Assembly: GCA_036346405.1 (NCBI GenBank)
Contig: CM070568.1
Span: 7,880,221 to 7,944,220, forward strand
Direction of reading: 5' to 3'
Source of the DNA: Phyllostachys edulis
Taxonomy: Eukaryota > Streptophyta > Magnoliopsida > Poales > Poaceae
DNA length: 64,000 nucleotides
Shown here: in pieces, positions 34,509-46,140 of the stretch
How the letters are laid out: each line of letters begins with the position of its first letter
Position numbering within the stretch: the first letter of the stretch is position 1
The notes under the pieces: generated by a model
Databases searched by the model: none
The model's input: the letters and a program-made list of their open reading frames with translations, nothing else
What the model was told of the DNA's origin: nothing
Made by a program: the position numbers and the translations under genes

Positions 34509-36669
34509 CACATGAGTACCCCTTGAGTGCCTCGTTTATAGAGGACTCCTTCGACCAAAGTATACATTTTGGCCTTTCGGGGTAAGCGATCTGCCTCGAG
34601 ATCATCTTTGGGTATGGTACCCGTCTGAAGATACTTGTAGATGGTATTCATCTAGGCATCCTCGTATTCTTGAGAGGCTGTCTTAATAGGAGTTGTCTCT
34701 AGTGTCTCGACAAGAGACGACCTCTGGAGTTGCTCCAAGAAGACTCCTTTTGGTACTTGCGATTGGGAAGAAGCCATACGATCAAGTTGGTCTGCGAGGA
34801 AATTATCCTTTTGAGGGATAAATTATACCTCAAAACCGAAAATATGCCTTTCAAGCTTTAGAACTTCCGATAAGTACCGAGACATGGTAGGATTAGAGCA
34901 CTGGTACTCTTTTCTGACCTGATGCACGACTAGTTGAGTCTTCTCTCATGAGTAGTTATCGAATTGCGAGTGCTTTTGCAGCTCGTATGCCAGCCAGCAA
35001 ACCTTCATATTCTGCCACGTTGTTAGTGGCTTGAAAGTTTAATTGAATGGCATACTTTAATGTCTCTCCAGTAGGAGATTTTAGGACCACCCCAGCCCCT
35101 GAGCCACTAAAAGTAAGTGACCCATCAAAATATATCGTCCACTGGTCATGGGTATCGTACTGGGATCCTGAACAGGTTCAGGATTTATCCATTCGGCGTA
35201 AAGTCTGCCAAGATCTAGGATTTTATGCCCATTCGGGACACAAAATGGAGGTCGAACTCCCCAAGTTCTACTGACTATTTTGTCATGCGTCCCACTGCTT
35301 CCCTGTTCTGGGGGATCACTCCTAAGGGAAACTCAGATGACACAATTATCTTGTGCGCTTGAAAATAATGTCGCAGTTTCCTCGAAGACATGAGGAGGGC
35401 ATATAGAAGTTTTTGGACCTGCCGTTATCTTGTAACATAAAAATCAAAATTTTGGGAAAATAGGATGAAAATAGGCCGCGGAATAATTTTAGGCAAGTTT
35501 GCATGAGGGATAAATTATTTGAGCATATTTTGTGAATTTTCATCAATGGTAACAATGTAATTACACGAAAATAGAGACTTGTAAGAATTTTCAGGAAAAT
35601 CACAGTATATATAAATCTTGAAAACTTTATATAAGTAACTATACTAGGTCAGGAGCCATCACAAAAATTTTCATAAATTTTGGACTCCGTTTCCTTAGTA
35701 CAAAAAATCAGCAAACACTCAACCGGATTTTGGAAATTCAAAAACTATTTTTGAATTCCTGTCGGATCTTTGGGCCGAATCTGAGCTAGCCCATTTTCAC
35801 TCACCCAGCTCCAGCCTGCACCAACCCTGCTCACTCCCTCTCACTGATTTGTGGATCCCACCCGCCAGAACCGTTCGTCCACCTCACCCTCACCCTCGCT
35901 CGCTAGTATGCCCACGCGCCCTCGCCAGCTCCACTAGCTCGCCCACGGTTTTTCCTCGTTGCCCACTGTTTTCGCACCTCACTTGCCTCCATCACCTCCA
36001 CTAGACCTCGCCCATGTTATCTACTCCCTTAATGCGCCCAATTCCCGTGCTCGCAGAAATGCCGAAGCGAGCCTGTGATTTTGTCACCACGACCGCATTT
36101 TCTCGTCGGTCATCTCACACGCTACTGGTAGCTATTTAAGCCCCCCAGCACGTCACCATCTCTCTAGATCGCCCGTCATTCCATCACGAGCTTTCTCCAA
36201 GCTTCTAGCTTGTTGAATCACCGAGATCGAGTGCGTCATTCTCGACGTTGGTGAGCAAGCTTCAAAACGCCATCTTCTCTAGTGAGCTTCCTTGCCCTCG
36301 CCAACCGCATCACAATGTGCCCCTTACCTCATTATTGCTCCTTCCTTGCTTAATGTAGCTCTAGGAACCCCATAGAATGGACATGCCATCATCTTCTTCA
36401 CCTCTAGCACATGCCCTGTTCTGAACCTTTGTTTTCTTGACGCTCTGGTGAGCTTGAATCCTACCTAACTGTGTCATTTCATGCCCTATACTCCACTAAT
36501 GATTCTTCCTCGGTTGATGATGATCCACACGCAGGGAATCCCCTGAATTGACCTTCTTCCTCATTTTCAGCTAGCGCAACTCTTTTCCAGTTAGTCGCCA
36601 CCTCGGTGAGTCTCTAGTCGATTCCTTCTATCCCCACCATCCTCAGTGTGCATGCAAAGCTAATGCGCA

Positions 36670-37080
36670 TCGCAGACGGTTCGGAACCGTCATCACAGAC
36701 GGTTTCCGAACCATCTATATTTGTTGGTCTGTGATAACAGGCAGTTATCACAGACGGTTCAAAACCGTCTGTGATACGCACTATCACAGACGGTTTTTTG
36801 TTGAAACCATTTGTGAAGGCTATTATCCTAGACGGTTTCCACTAAAAACCGTCTGTGATCCAAAAATATCACAGAAGGTTCTATTTAAGAACCGTCTGTG
36901 ATACGTAGAAATATCACTAACAGTTTAATTTACAAACCGTTTGTGATATTTCTACATATCACAGACGGTTCTATTTAAGAACCGTCTGTGATATTCTCGG
37001 ATCACAGACAGTTTTTAGTGGAAACCGTTTGTGATAATAGCTTTCACAGACGGTTTCAACAAAAAACCGTCTGTGATAGT
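36670..37080. repeat. Subterminal repeats, tnpA side
   Basis: More than a dozen copies of ATCACAGACGGTT or AACCGTCTGTGAT, often as back-to-back inverted pairs. Confidence 0.9.
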
Positions 37081-37299
37081 TCGTAATCCTAACTACATTT
37101 TTGCTATTTTTTTGGCTAGCCTTAGGATTGCTAGCCATGCCCTCTAAAAATAAGCATGCACAAAAACAGATACATCACAGATATTCAATTGTTGACAACT
37201 CAAATGGATCATTACTCAAAATAAATTACAAAAGATCGAATTTGTTCAAGTATTGTCGCTATAGTTCAAATTGGATTACAATTGAGTCAATTGTTTGCA

Positions 37300-40200
37300 G
37301 GTGGGTGAAACTTTGCGTCGGCGACGGAGTGAAAGTCTCTGTTGTCGGAAATGATATCTGAAATGATAAAGCTGTAGAGCTTCCCTCGAACGTCCGCGAT
37401 CTGTTGCTCAACGAGTCCATCTAATTATATATGCAACCCTTGTCGCTAGCAATAGTAAAGTGGTAAGCATATATATTTAAATTTATAATTAGGAAATAAT
37501 TATTTTGAGATTGACAAACCTCAGGATCCTTCTTCCTAGCTGTAAGGATTTGCTGCATATGATAGCAAACGTAGATTGCACATAACTCATCATTTTTTTT
37601 TTGCTGGCGGCACTGCAAAAAAAGAATTACATATATAGGTATAGTCAGTTCAAGATGCGTTATTATGAAGTATGATATAGGATTATCGTGTTGTAGCGTG
37701 TACCGCAAATTTCGTCCTGTGTGTTAGTCTGGCGCTCTTTCCATTGTATAATCCTTTGTTGGCAACATAGGCGATGAACGACCTACATGATTCTAAAATG
37801 TTATCCTCGGCCATTTCAAACGAATGAAGACTACAATAGAGTTATGTATGGAGGAAATGAGTATACCTCTCGAGTATTCCTTTCAGAATGCTGAATTTGT
37901 GGTCGTTGCGGATTAGGAAATCAAGGTATATCACATGGTTCCTCTTTGGTATAATGACTAAAAGGACCCAGTGGTATCTACTCATGTATGTCGCTATAGT
38001 CATTAAACCTAAGTTCGTATTGTGTATAAAGTACGAATGAAATTTGTATAGCATGTAGTGACACTTACCCCTCGTTGTAGGGCACCACTATATACTTCTT
38101 GTCTATATGACGAAGCAATGCCGCCACTATGTATTTCTCGACGAAGGACGTGTCTGCTTCGATGGATTTCAAAGATACCACGTGTGGGTCGAGGAAACCC
38201 ACCGGTTCTTTCCATTCCTAGACATTTTTCCACATGTATCTATACACAAGCAATGAGTTGTGATAATTATCGGTATTGCGTGAATGCAGAACTTGATTGT
38301 ACGCACTTACAGTGTCCAACATCGTAGAAGCGAGACGTCGAGGCCAATGAGGTTGAATAGGTCATATAAGTCGTTGAAGCCCACGACGAAGCTGCCTACC
38401 CCGTTGAAGAAATGCTCATCCTTGTATGCGACGGTGATTCCAGTATCGCACCCCTTATTTTTGGTCTTCTGCATGTACAAGGCATGCAAAGCCTGACAAG
38501 CATATCCAGCGTGGAGTAATACTGTCTCGGAGCACAACGGTTTCCCGATGGAGTAATTCCCAGACATCCCGGACTTCCCGGACTTAGGAGGCACCTTAAT
38601 GTTCATCGATTTCGATTTGGTCTTAACGATTGGTAGCGTCTTCCCACGAGACGACTCGGGAACCGATACGGCGGCACGCTTTTGTTGTTCCTTCGGCGTC
38701 TTCTTCACGGGAACCGATGAGGTGGCCTTCTGAGGTGAAACATGAGGTGGAGTCATCGAGGGTCCCATTGGAGAGGAATGGTCGTGTTCAGATCGTGGCA
38801 CTGTTGGGTCCAGGGTGATGTCCTTCTTAGGCCATTGGATAAAAGTGTGCACGGCATCCCCTAGTTTTCTGATTTCTTCGTTTGGGCAAATCTTCAGCGG
38901 GATGGCCACGAAATTGCTATGTACCATATCCACCTCGACCCTGGCGTAACCCTACACCAGTTGGGCACCGTGCTGTACTGCCTCTTCCTAGTATGGATAC
39001 ACCATCCCCCACATAGTCTCAATAGAAAGGGACCCATCCATCCTCACTTGGAGCTTGCAGGGCGTCGGTCCCTACAAAATGATACGCAATTAGCTAAGGC
39101 GTCCTATAGGTCTATCTTTGGTGCATTCCATAGATGTACATTACCTTGATGTCGTCTATCGATAATTGGACGTCGTCATGTTCAGAATTATGCGGACGCC
39201 GACGCTACTCGATGTCTAGCAGATCGGCTCCCAAATTAACAGGCGGCTTATGCATCGCTCAGAGTTGATTCATTTGATCTTGCAATGTCGCTAGCTTTCC
39301 TTCAAATTTTTCAAGAATCATCTGCACTAATCGGTCCTCGTGCTCGCCTTGGATCTCTTCCCTCCGCTATACGTCGATGAGTCGTCTGCGAATCCATGAC
39401 TCCAAGGTACGTTAACCCCAAGGCCTCGCGTGCGACCCGGGTGCTCCTTGTTTCCCAGGGCCGTAGATAGTATATCCTTCTCCCTGTTTGCTTGGAAGGA
39501 GCCTTTGGAAGTTTGGGTAGTCAATTCACGCTGCAAGAGGTCATCATGTTATTATAGACACTATAAAGTTATGGACTTATTAACAACTAGGTAGTTCGAC
39601 ATATTTACCACATGTTGGGACACTTCCTGGTCTGCCGGGTTTGTGAAAGAGATGTTGCCCGAAGACGAGACTTTTGCCCTCGCTTTTAACCAGCTTAGGG
39701 AATACGGGTCTGTGACATCAGGAAACGCGTTCTCCTCCTCTGCCGCCCATTCCTCGTATTTACCCGTGTACCCAGCGGTGTCGAGTCTGTGCGGGTTAGT
39801 GTTTCGTGTCTGGAGAGTTTTGTGCGCCGCACTTTTCTCCTTAAATTCGGCTGTCGTCTTCATAGCCACAAAGGCGTCCCATGCTTCCCACGTCAAGAAT
39901 CCATACTTCGTGAAGGGCGTCTGACCCGTGTTCACATACTTCGTGACAAGAATGCTCTTGAAGGTCCTCCACGATTTATCCATCGTGAGCATCGCCGTCC
40001 GTTGCACGCGTGCCATGTCTGCTTCTGGGATAGTGAACTTGCTTGAAAGTTCTGTCCACAGCGCGCCTCTCGCTTCTTTCGTTAGATCCTTCCACCTTGG
40101 TGTGGTGATGGGGACCCGTTCCCTTGCAATTATCCCGCAGATGGTCCGAAATCTCACCGCTGATTGCTTGGGACTCATAGGGACCCCAAAGTCACTAACC

Positions 40201-40394
40201 TCCATGATGACCAGTCGGCCCACAGGCATTTGCGATTTTCCTCTGCCATCTCGCTTCCGTGTCATTATCGTCGACGGGCAGCATGACGCATTAGGCGGCG
40301 TTGGTGATGGTGGCCTTGTCGGTGCTGGCGGCGAAGACGGTGCCTCTACCATCTGCGGCGTCGGTGACGGCGGCGAAGACGGTGCCTCTGCCAT
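37300..40394 (-). pseudogene. tnpA: CACTA tnpA-type gene with Transposase_24 and Ulp1-like C48 peptidase parts
   Basis: The first large frame (40,394-39,561, 277 codons) begins with a Pro/Ser-rich leader. It then reads GRLVIMEVSDFGVPMSPKQS and further text typical of the plant Ptta/En/Spm transposase family (Transposase_24), with KYGFLTWEAWDAFVAMKTTA. The frame at 38,933-38,307 continues with a conserved linker (DAVHTFIQWPKKDI; FVVGFNDLYDLFNL). Downstream pieces give HWVLLVIIPKRNHVIYLDFL, the catalytic His and Asp neighbourhood of a Ulp1-type cysteine peptidase, and LCAIYVCYHMQQI with the likely cysteine (about 37,590-37,540). Introns and at least one frameshift (about 38,190) separate the pieces. 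Plant CACTA elements often encode such a fusion; its role in transposition is not known. Probably inactive. Confidence 0.8.
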
Positions 40395-42000
40395 CTCACT
40401 TACTCGCTATCTATATAAGTTACATATGCAATAAAATGGATTGCAAGTGTCCCAAATTAACATATACATATGAAGTATCTTCATGTCATTTAAACTGAAT
40501 AATATGCTCAACATGTGCAATATTAGCAAATAATCATAATTAATTCCAGCATAAATATGAAATAATAAAGCATTAATCCAACGGCATTTAAATAACCAAA
40601 TTAACATAATCAAATGTAAATCATTCAAGTCATTTAAATTGATTGAAATACTAAACATATACCACATGTATACGAATGAAATTGCATAATTAATTCCAGA
40701 CAAGGCGCGAGGGAGGACCAAATTAGCATAATCAAATGTAAATCATTCAAGTCATTTAAATTGATTGAAATGCAAAACATGTACCACATGTATATGAATA
40801 AATTGGATAAGAACACTAAAATTCAGATTTTGAGCTCTATCCAAAGCTTAACTAGACTGACATAACAATCACATGTATAACAATCTCTTGTGATCTTTGT
40901 ATAGATAGAAACTAGTGATACGAATCTTTTGCCCGAGCCTATCTTTGCCCGAGCCTACTTCATCGAGCTCGACACACTAGTGTACCATTTGCTTCATGCC
41001 GTGGAGGATTGGCATGAAGTAAAGGTACACTCAAGTGTGTCAGGATCGATGAAGTAGGCTGTGTTTCACTTGAACGTTTAGGATGAACGCCCAAGGAGCG
41101 AGCTAGCTAGCTAAATTCAGGCATCGAGTTAGCTCCTATTCTAACACTCCTAACACTACTTAATCCACCAGCTTCTCTAAGGAAATGCTAAGAAAAGGTT
41201 TAATTCTTCATGTACAGAAGACTAGCCTTTAATGAAGACATAGAAACAAAATAGAATCAAGTAAAACTTTCTTTCTGGATTGTTGTAAAAAATGCAGTTT
41301 TAGCAAGATTTCAGAATTAATCCCAACAAAATTAATTAGCATTAAAGCATAATTCCTAAAGATTTTGAATGACCAAAATAACATGTACTCATGTAATTCT
41401 CCCAAGTCATCTAAAGAGAATAAAATTGTTAACACAAACATCATGAGAACATCAAAAATCAGCATAGAGCTCAGATTTTTAATTTGTTCGATTGCTCTCA
41501 TTAGGCTAGTTGCAAAAGTCATAGTCTTTGCCATCTCAACCATTATGCCAAAATTCTTCACCAATTGAATATGATAATTCCAAATCAGACTTTGAGCTCA
41601 AAAACAAATGCTTCACTAATATCAAATGTTATCTCAATACCGCAGATTAAACTCTCAGTCAATAAAACGTCTAGAGATTAACAGTGCACAGACACTATTC
41701 CAACATAATGAAATTTCTAGCTAACACAGAATTGAACATCTGACATATCACAGGAAACAAATATGCTTGCAATTCATACAAACCAAAAATAGAGCAGAAG
41801 CAATATTTCAGTGCACAGCAGAAATACACCAATAGACAAAGAGACTGAGAAAGGAGCTAATCTGACAGTAATAAAATAACAAAAGTAAGCAATTCTAAAT
41901 AAGCTCAAGTCTAATTCTAGTTAACTATTCAATCTCATAATATGGCAGCAATCATCATTGAGCTATTAACAGAACCCACCACTTTGCAATTTCTCTCTCT
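40395..42000. other. AT-rich intron or leader of tnpA
   Basis: Non-coding between the tnpA coding start and its GC-rich leader at 42,050-42,480. A direct repeat of about 75 bp occurs at about 40,605-40,680 and 40,720-40,795 (shared core AATCAAATGTAAATCATTCA). No ORF with a recognisable domain. Confidence 0.5.
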
Positions 42001-42224
42001 GTACTAAAGATTAACAATCACAGAATGAAAAATTCTCTAGCACAACACAAATGCAAAGGGACAGAGTGAGATGAGCAACAATACTCACAGAGCAAGGGAG
42101 GGACCGGGATAGAGTGAGTAGAGTGGTATACCATAGGAGGCGCGAGGAGTCTGGAGGAGGCGGCTGGAGCCAAGGCGAGGAGGAGGGTGTGTGCCGGAGA
42201 GGAGGATGGCAATGTGTAGTGGAG

Positions 42225-42415
42225 TCGGGCTAGAGTCGGAGGAGGGAGGCGGCCGGTCGTCGGGCTGGAGTTGGAGAAGGGAGGCGGCCGGTCGTTAGGC
42301 TAGAGTCAGAGGAGTTCGCGCGTCGAAGGAGGGAGGCGGCCGGTCGTCGGGCTGGAGTCGGAGCAGGGAGGCGGCCGATCGTCAGGCTGGAGTCGGAGCA
42401 GGGAGGTGGCAAGCC
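42225..42415. repeat. GC-rich minisatellite in the tnpA leader
   Basis: About four to five units of roughly 40 bp containing GGGAGGCGGCCGGTCGTC and GGCTGGAGTCGGAG. It lies between a possible TATA box and the tnpA coding region on the minus strand. Confidence 0.8.
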
Positions 42416-42499
42416 CTAGAGGAGGCAAACGAGCGTGCGAGAGCTTAAGGGGCGCGGGAGTAGTGGAAGTGACGAGCAAGAGCAAAAACCCTCAATTCC

Positions 42500-42720
42500 G
42501 TCCTTATAAAAAGGCTATCACAGACGGTTCTGTTATAGAACAAATGCGTGATAAGGAATCCTGAGCGGTTCTTATTTAGCACCGCTCGTGATACGCCCCT
42601 ACACAAAGCGGTTCTATTAGGGAACCTTCTGTGATATGGGACGTATCACAGATGGTGCTTAAAGAACTGTCGATGATTCACTTATCACTGACAGTTCTAT
42701 AACGAAACCGCTCAGGATCT
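42500..42720 (-). promoter_or_regulatory. Internal subterminal-type repeats and tnpA promoter
   Basis: A cluster of CACAGACGGTT/GAGCGGTT motifs (42,515-42,715) stands directly upstream, on the minus strand, of a TATA-like TTTTTATAAGG (about 42,500-42,510) and a CG-rich leader. In En/Spm the repeat-rich 5' end doubles as promoter and TNPA-binding region; this cluster has the same layout. It may therefore be the original 5' end of a tnpA-only element now joined to a tnpD element. From 42,720 to 43,083 there is AT-rich DNA with a short direct repeat (GTGACAAGTT..CATAACACATTTGACTTC). Confidence 0.5.
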
Positions 42721-43083
42721 ACTATCTGACAAAACTCGGTGACAAGCGATTGTCATATGAACCTAGTGACAAGTTCATAACACATTTGACTTCAAAAATT
42801 CATAACCTGGTGATAAGTGATTGTCATATGAACCTGGTGACAAGTTTATAACACATTTGACTTCAAAAATTCATATCTAATTCAACTCAACTCCAAATCA
42901 AGTGAAACCAATTTTGATACTCCAAAATTGCAATGAACGTCCACATTGACATCAATATCGAAGATGACAAGTCCATAACACATTAACACATGACAATTTC
43001 ACGTTGACATCAAAATATATGAGAGATTACAAATCCATAACACATGATGTTATGGAATAAATTAATTACAATGGAGTAAATTC

Positions 43084-44931
43084 TTAATTAAAATATAGCT
43101 CTTCATGATGATCGACGCACATATAGCTAGCTTCCTCACTGGGTTCTTCCTCGAGCCTGATGCCGTTTCTGAAAGCAGGAAACTCGTCAAATTGATTGTA
43201 TTCTTCCTCGTCCACTACATTCTCAACTCCGACAATTCTCCTTTTTCCATGAAGAACTATGTGGTGCTTCTTATTTGCCGGGTTGGTTACATAGAATACT
43301 TGAACAACTTGGTTAGCCAGTACGAATGGTTCATCTTTGTATCTGACACGTTCGAGGTGCACGGTAGTGACACCGTACTTGTCGACCTTCACCTGTGGGA
43401 GATGGAGCCAACGGCACCGAAATAGGGGGATCTTGAAAAGCACGTAGTCAAGCTTCCGTATCTCCTCTATTTGCCCATAGTAGGAGCTCCTCAGCCCATC
43501 GGTACTGAATGCATCTATGCGGACACCGCTATTCTGGACTGTGCTCTTCCTTTCCTGAGCTGCCATATAAAATGTGTACCCATTTATGTCATATCCTTGC
43601 CATGTGACAATTGTAAATTGTGGCCCTTGTGCCAACCATAGCAGCATATCATCACTTGATGACCTCCTAGTGATTCGCACCTTTAACCATTCGTTGAATC
43701 GATGGTTGTGCTCTCTCGTGATCCAAACCTCCAACCGGTCTGGATTCTGTTGGCGTACCATGTCTTTGTGCTCGTCGATGTACGGGGACACTTGGGTCAT
43801 GTGTTGCAATACCATAAAATAGGCTTGAGCGTATGTATCCAGATCGTGAGTGATTGATTTCCTTCCGATGGTCCTGATACCATCCAGTCTCCCCTCATGG
43901 TGAGATAGAGGCACACCTATCGGTTCCACCTGAGCCATGTAGTCGACGCAGAACTCAATGACCTCATTGGTTGCATAACCTTCGATGATGCTGCCCTCCG
44001 ATTGAGATCGATTCCGTACGTAGGACTTGAAAATTCCCATGTACCTCTCGAACGGGTACATATGACGTAGGAACACAGGGCCACATATTTTTATCTCTTT
44101 CACAAGGTGAACAATGAGATGGACTATGATATCGAAAAATGATGGAGGGAAATACATCTCAAGATGACATAGAGTCGTCACCACCTCGGCCTGTAGAGCA
44201 TCTAGTCCTTGGGGATCGATGACCTTCTGAGCAATTGAGTTGAAGAAATAACACGGCCTCAAGATTGCCACTCGGACCTTGTTCGGCAAGATACTCCTAA
44301 TTGCAATAGGAAGCATTTGTGTCATCAGCACATGACAATCATGAGACTTCATACCAATTAATTTCAAATCTTGCAAAGAAACAAGTTTCTTAATGTTAGC
44401 GGAGTAACCAGACGGGACTTTCACACCATGCAAGCTCTGGCACAGTTCATTTCTCTCGGCCTTAGACAGACTGTAGCAAGCTAGGGAAAATACGTTAAAT
44501 CTCAGTCGGTCTCTTTCAGTGCTAACTCAATCCTTATGTTCATATCAACCAAGTCACGCCGTGCGTTAACACCATCCTTTGTTTTACCACTAATGTTCAG
44601 TAAGAGACCAATCAAGCTATCACATACATTCTTCTCTAAGTGCATGGCGTCGATCACGTTGGTGAACTTCTAAGTGCTCCCAATAAGGCAAGTCCCAAAA
44701 AATTGACCGCTTGTTCCAGATGTTCTTCTGATGGGTTCTTAATTTACGTCCCTTCCCAAGCACAACATCAATATCCTTAACCATATCATAGACCTCTTTC
44801 CCTCTAAAAGCCCTTGGAGCTAAACCGTTCTCCTTATTTCCGTCAAATTGTTTCTTCATCTTGTGGTATGGGTGACTCCTAGGAAGGAACCTACGGTGAC
44901 GCATATACACACTTTTGTGCGAATTGTTCAC
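43084..44931 (-). pseudogene. tnpD: CACTA tnpD (TNP2-type) transposase, C-terminal part
   Basis: The frame at 44,931-44,620 carries the TNP2 segment with RSIFWDLPYWEHLEVHQRD, continuing as AMHLEKNVCDSLIGLLLNIS across 44,620. The 449-codon frame at 44,433-43,084 contains the DUF4218-like region (LDALQAEVVTTLCHLEMYFP; FDIIVHLIVHLVKEI; MYPFERYMGIFKSYVRNRS, residues about 75-145) and the DUF4216-like region (YYGQIEEIRKLDYVLFKIPL, residues about 310-330). A stop and frameshifts between 44,520 and 44,434 separate the frames. The N-terminal catalytic half of the transposase is missing because the gene stops at 44,932, where another CACTA terminus begins. It cannot catalyse transposition on its own. 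Confidence 0.9.
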
Positions 44932-44932
44932 A

Positions 44933-45275
44933 CTACTATAGGAAAGGCCTTCACGAGCGGTTCAAAAACGCGTCATCACGAGCGGTTTCGTGAGTTTGTC
45001 GAGTTTATGGGTCGATGATGACATGAGGTTATCACAGAGCGGTTTCAACAAATCGTGATGCATGCTATCCGCAGCGGTTATTAACTTCGAACCGTTTGTG
45101 ATATATGACTATCACAGATGGTTCGTGTTGAAATAAATCGTGATATATGACTATCACAAATGGTTACGTATTGAACCGCTCATGATAAATGTCTATCACG
45201 CAGCGATTCGTGTTAGAACCGCTCGTAATAACTATCTATCACGAGCGGTTCGTAACACGAACCGTCTGTGATATT
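44933..45275. mobile_element. CACTA terminus inserted in tnpD
   Basis: It starts CACTACTATAGGAAAGGCC, directly after the tnpD frame. It is followed by ATCACGAGCGGTT/AACCGTCTGTGAT subterminal repeats to 45,275. I did not find the matching right end before the tnpD N-terminal exon at 55,674, so it may have been lost by deletion. Confidence 0.75.
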
Positions 45276-45279
45276 ACTA

Positions 45280-46140
45280 AAAGTTATTCTTGGAAGAAAG
45301 CGCCTCCAACCAGCATGGACACGTCACCCAGAAAACGTCGTCCGTCCGATCTCTCTCGCGGCCGCTCCGGAACGTCCGATCGCGCCCGGGCGCTTCGTGG
45401 GAACGCAGGATGTCGCAGAACCCGCTCGCTTCGCCAGTAGCGTCTTCTTCCCGAGTCTTCCTCTCCTTCGCTTCTCGCTATTCCTTTTTCACCCCCGCCG
45501 CTCTCTCCTCTTCTCTCTCCTTCATCGACCGCCCTCCCTCCTGCTCATCTGCTCTCCATCGTCCCTCTCGGCGGCGCCTCCCTCACTGCCCCGCTTGCAT
45601 CCCCACCGTTCCCTCGCTCTGCTTCCTCCGGCGTCGCGAGTGCCTCCCTCCAGCTGCCAAGGCGTCGGTCGTCCCCGCTGCTTCCTCGCTCCATTCCCCT
45701 CCGTCTCCTGGCTCCTCCGTCATTGCTTCCTCCACTTGTTGCCTCGCCCTGGCCGCTTCTTCCTCCCCTCGTCTGGCCGCTCCTCCCGCCTCACTTGCTG
45801 CCTCACACCAAGCCTGGGACCCTCATTGCTTCCCAAGCCAGAGGGTCCCTCCTCCTCCCTTCCCCCTTGCTTTGTTTAGGCCCAGCCACCGCTCAGTTGG
45901 GTTCCTTCGCTTGCCGTCCTATCTTGCTTCTCCCTACTGCTTCCACCGCCGTCGCCTCCCGCTCCTCCGGCTCCTTCCCGTCCTCGGGTCCCCTCCCTTT
46001 CCTACTCCACCTCCTTGGGACTCCAACACCACGCTTGCGCCCGGCTCCTTCTTCACCTCTCGGTCCCCTCCCTCTCCCTTCTTTGCCTCCTTCCTCTCCA
46101 ATCGACGCCCCTTGCTGCGTTGTAGATGGCCGGATTAGAT
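45280..46140. other. Pyrimidine- and CG-rich region, probably a captured promoter/leader
   Basis: It has the composition of a grass gene leader. A 282-codon plus frame (45,290-46,138) and overlapping frames of 203 and 151 codons are all open because the DNA is CT-rich. Their Pro/Ser/Leu-rich peptides have no recognisable domain, so I do not call them genes. It could be the 5' end of the gene captured downstream. Confidence 0.45.

Larger units (their letters stand above)
10590..35430 (-). mobile_element. Tat-lineage Gypsy LTR retrotransposon, nested and decayed
   Basis: Two pieces define this element. The pol remnant (RNase H and integrase) is read on the minus strand from 35,430 to about 32,050. 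An intron-containing ORF with a Transposase_28/'gypsy-type transposon' domain is read on the plus strand from 11,884 to about 30,980, convergent with pol. An additional antisense ORF between pol and the 3' LTR is a known trait of Tat-lineage Gypsy elements (Tat/RIRE2/Grande group). Tandem subrepeats in that region, also seen here, are another. The gag, protease and most of the reverse transcriptase would lie upstream of pol, but the 35,431 junction with a foreign LTR removes them from the window. Removing the 15.2-kb CACTA element, the MULE and the hAT MITE leaves about 8.1 kb. Confidence 0.7.
32050..35430 (-). pseudogene. pol: Gypsy pol remnant: RNase H and integrase
   Basis: Read from right to left. 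At the RT/RNase H connection (35,420-35,290) the frame gives KLRHYFQAHKIIVSSEFPLG. The following RNase H has YFDGSLTFSGSGAGVVL (catalytic Asp, about 35,130-35,080) and NNVAEYEGLLAGIRAA (catalytic Glu, about 35,020-34,970). The linker ends with KMYTLVEGVLYKRG at about 34,530. The integrase zinc-binding region with CVQC lies at about 33,830, followed by the core with LDILGSFPKA and IIIDNG, then HPQSNGAVERANGQ (about 32,640-32,600). The C-terminal part includes FGVEAMLPPELKIRSTRIET (about 32,440-32,380). Stops and frameshifts are scattered. A MULE and a hAT MITE interrupt the integrase and the linker, and a foreign LTR cuts it at 35,431. It is dead, but it shows the orientation and lineage of the element. 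Confidence 0.85.

Noticed and set aside
43105..43822. Plus ORFs of 106 and 82 codons opposite tnpD
   Set aside because: Shadows of the clearly recognisable minus-strand transposase frame.
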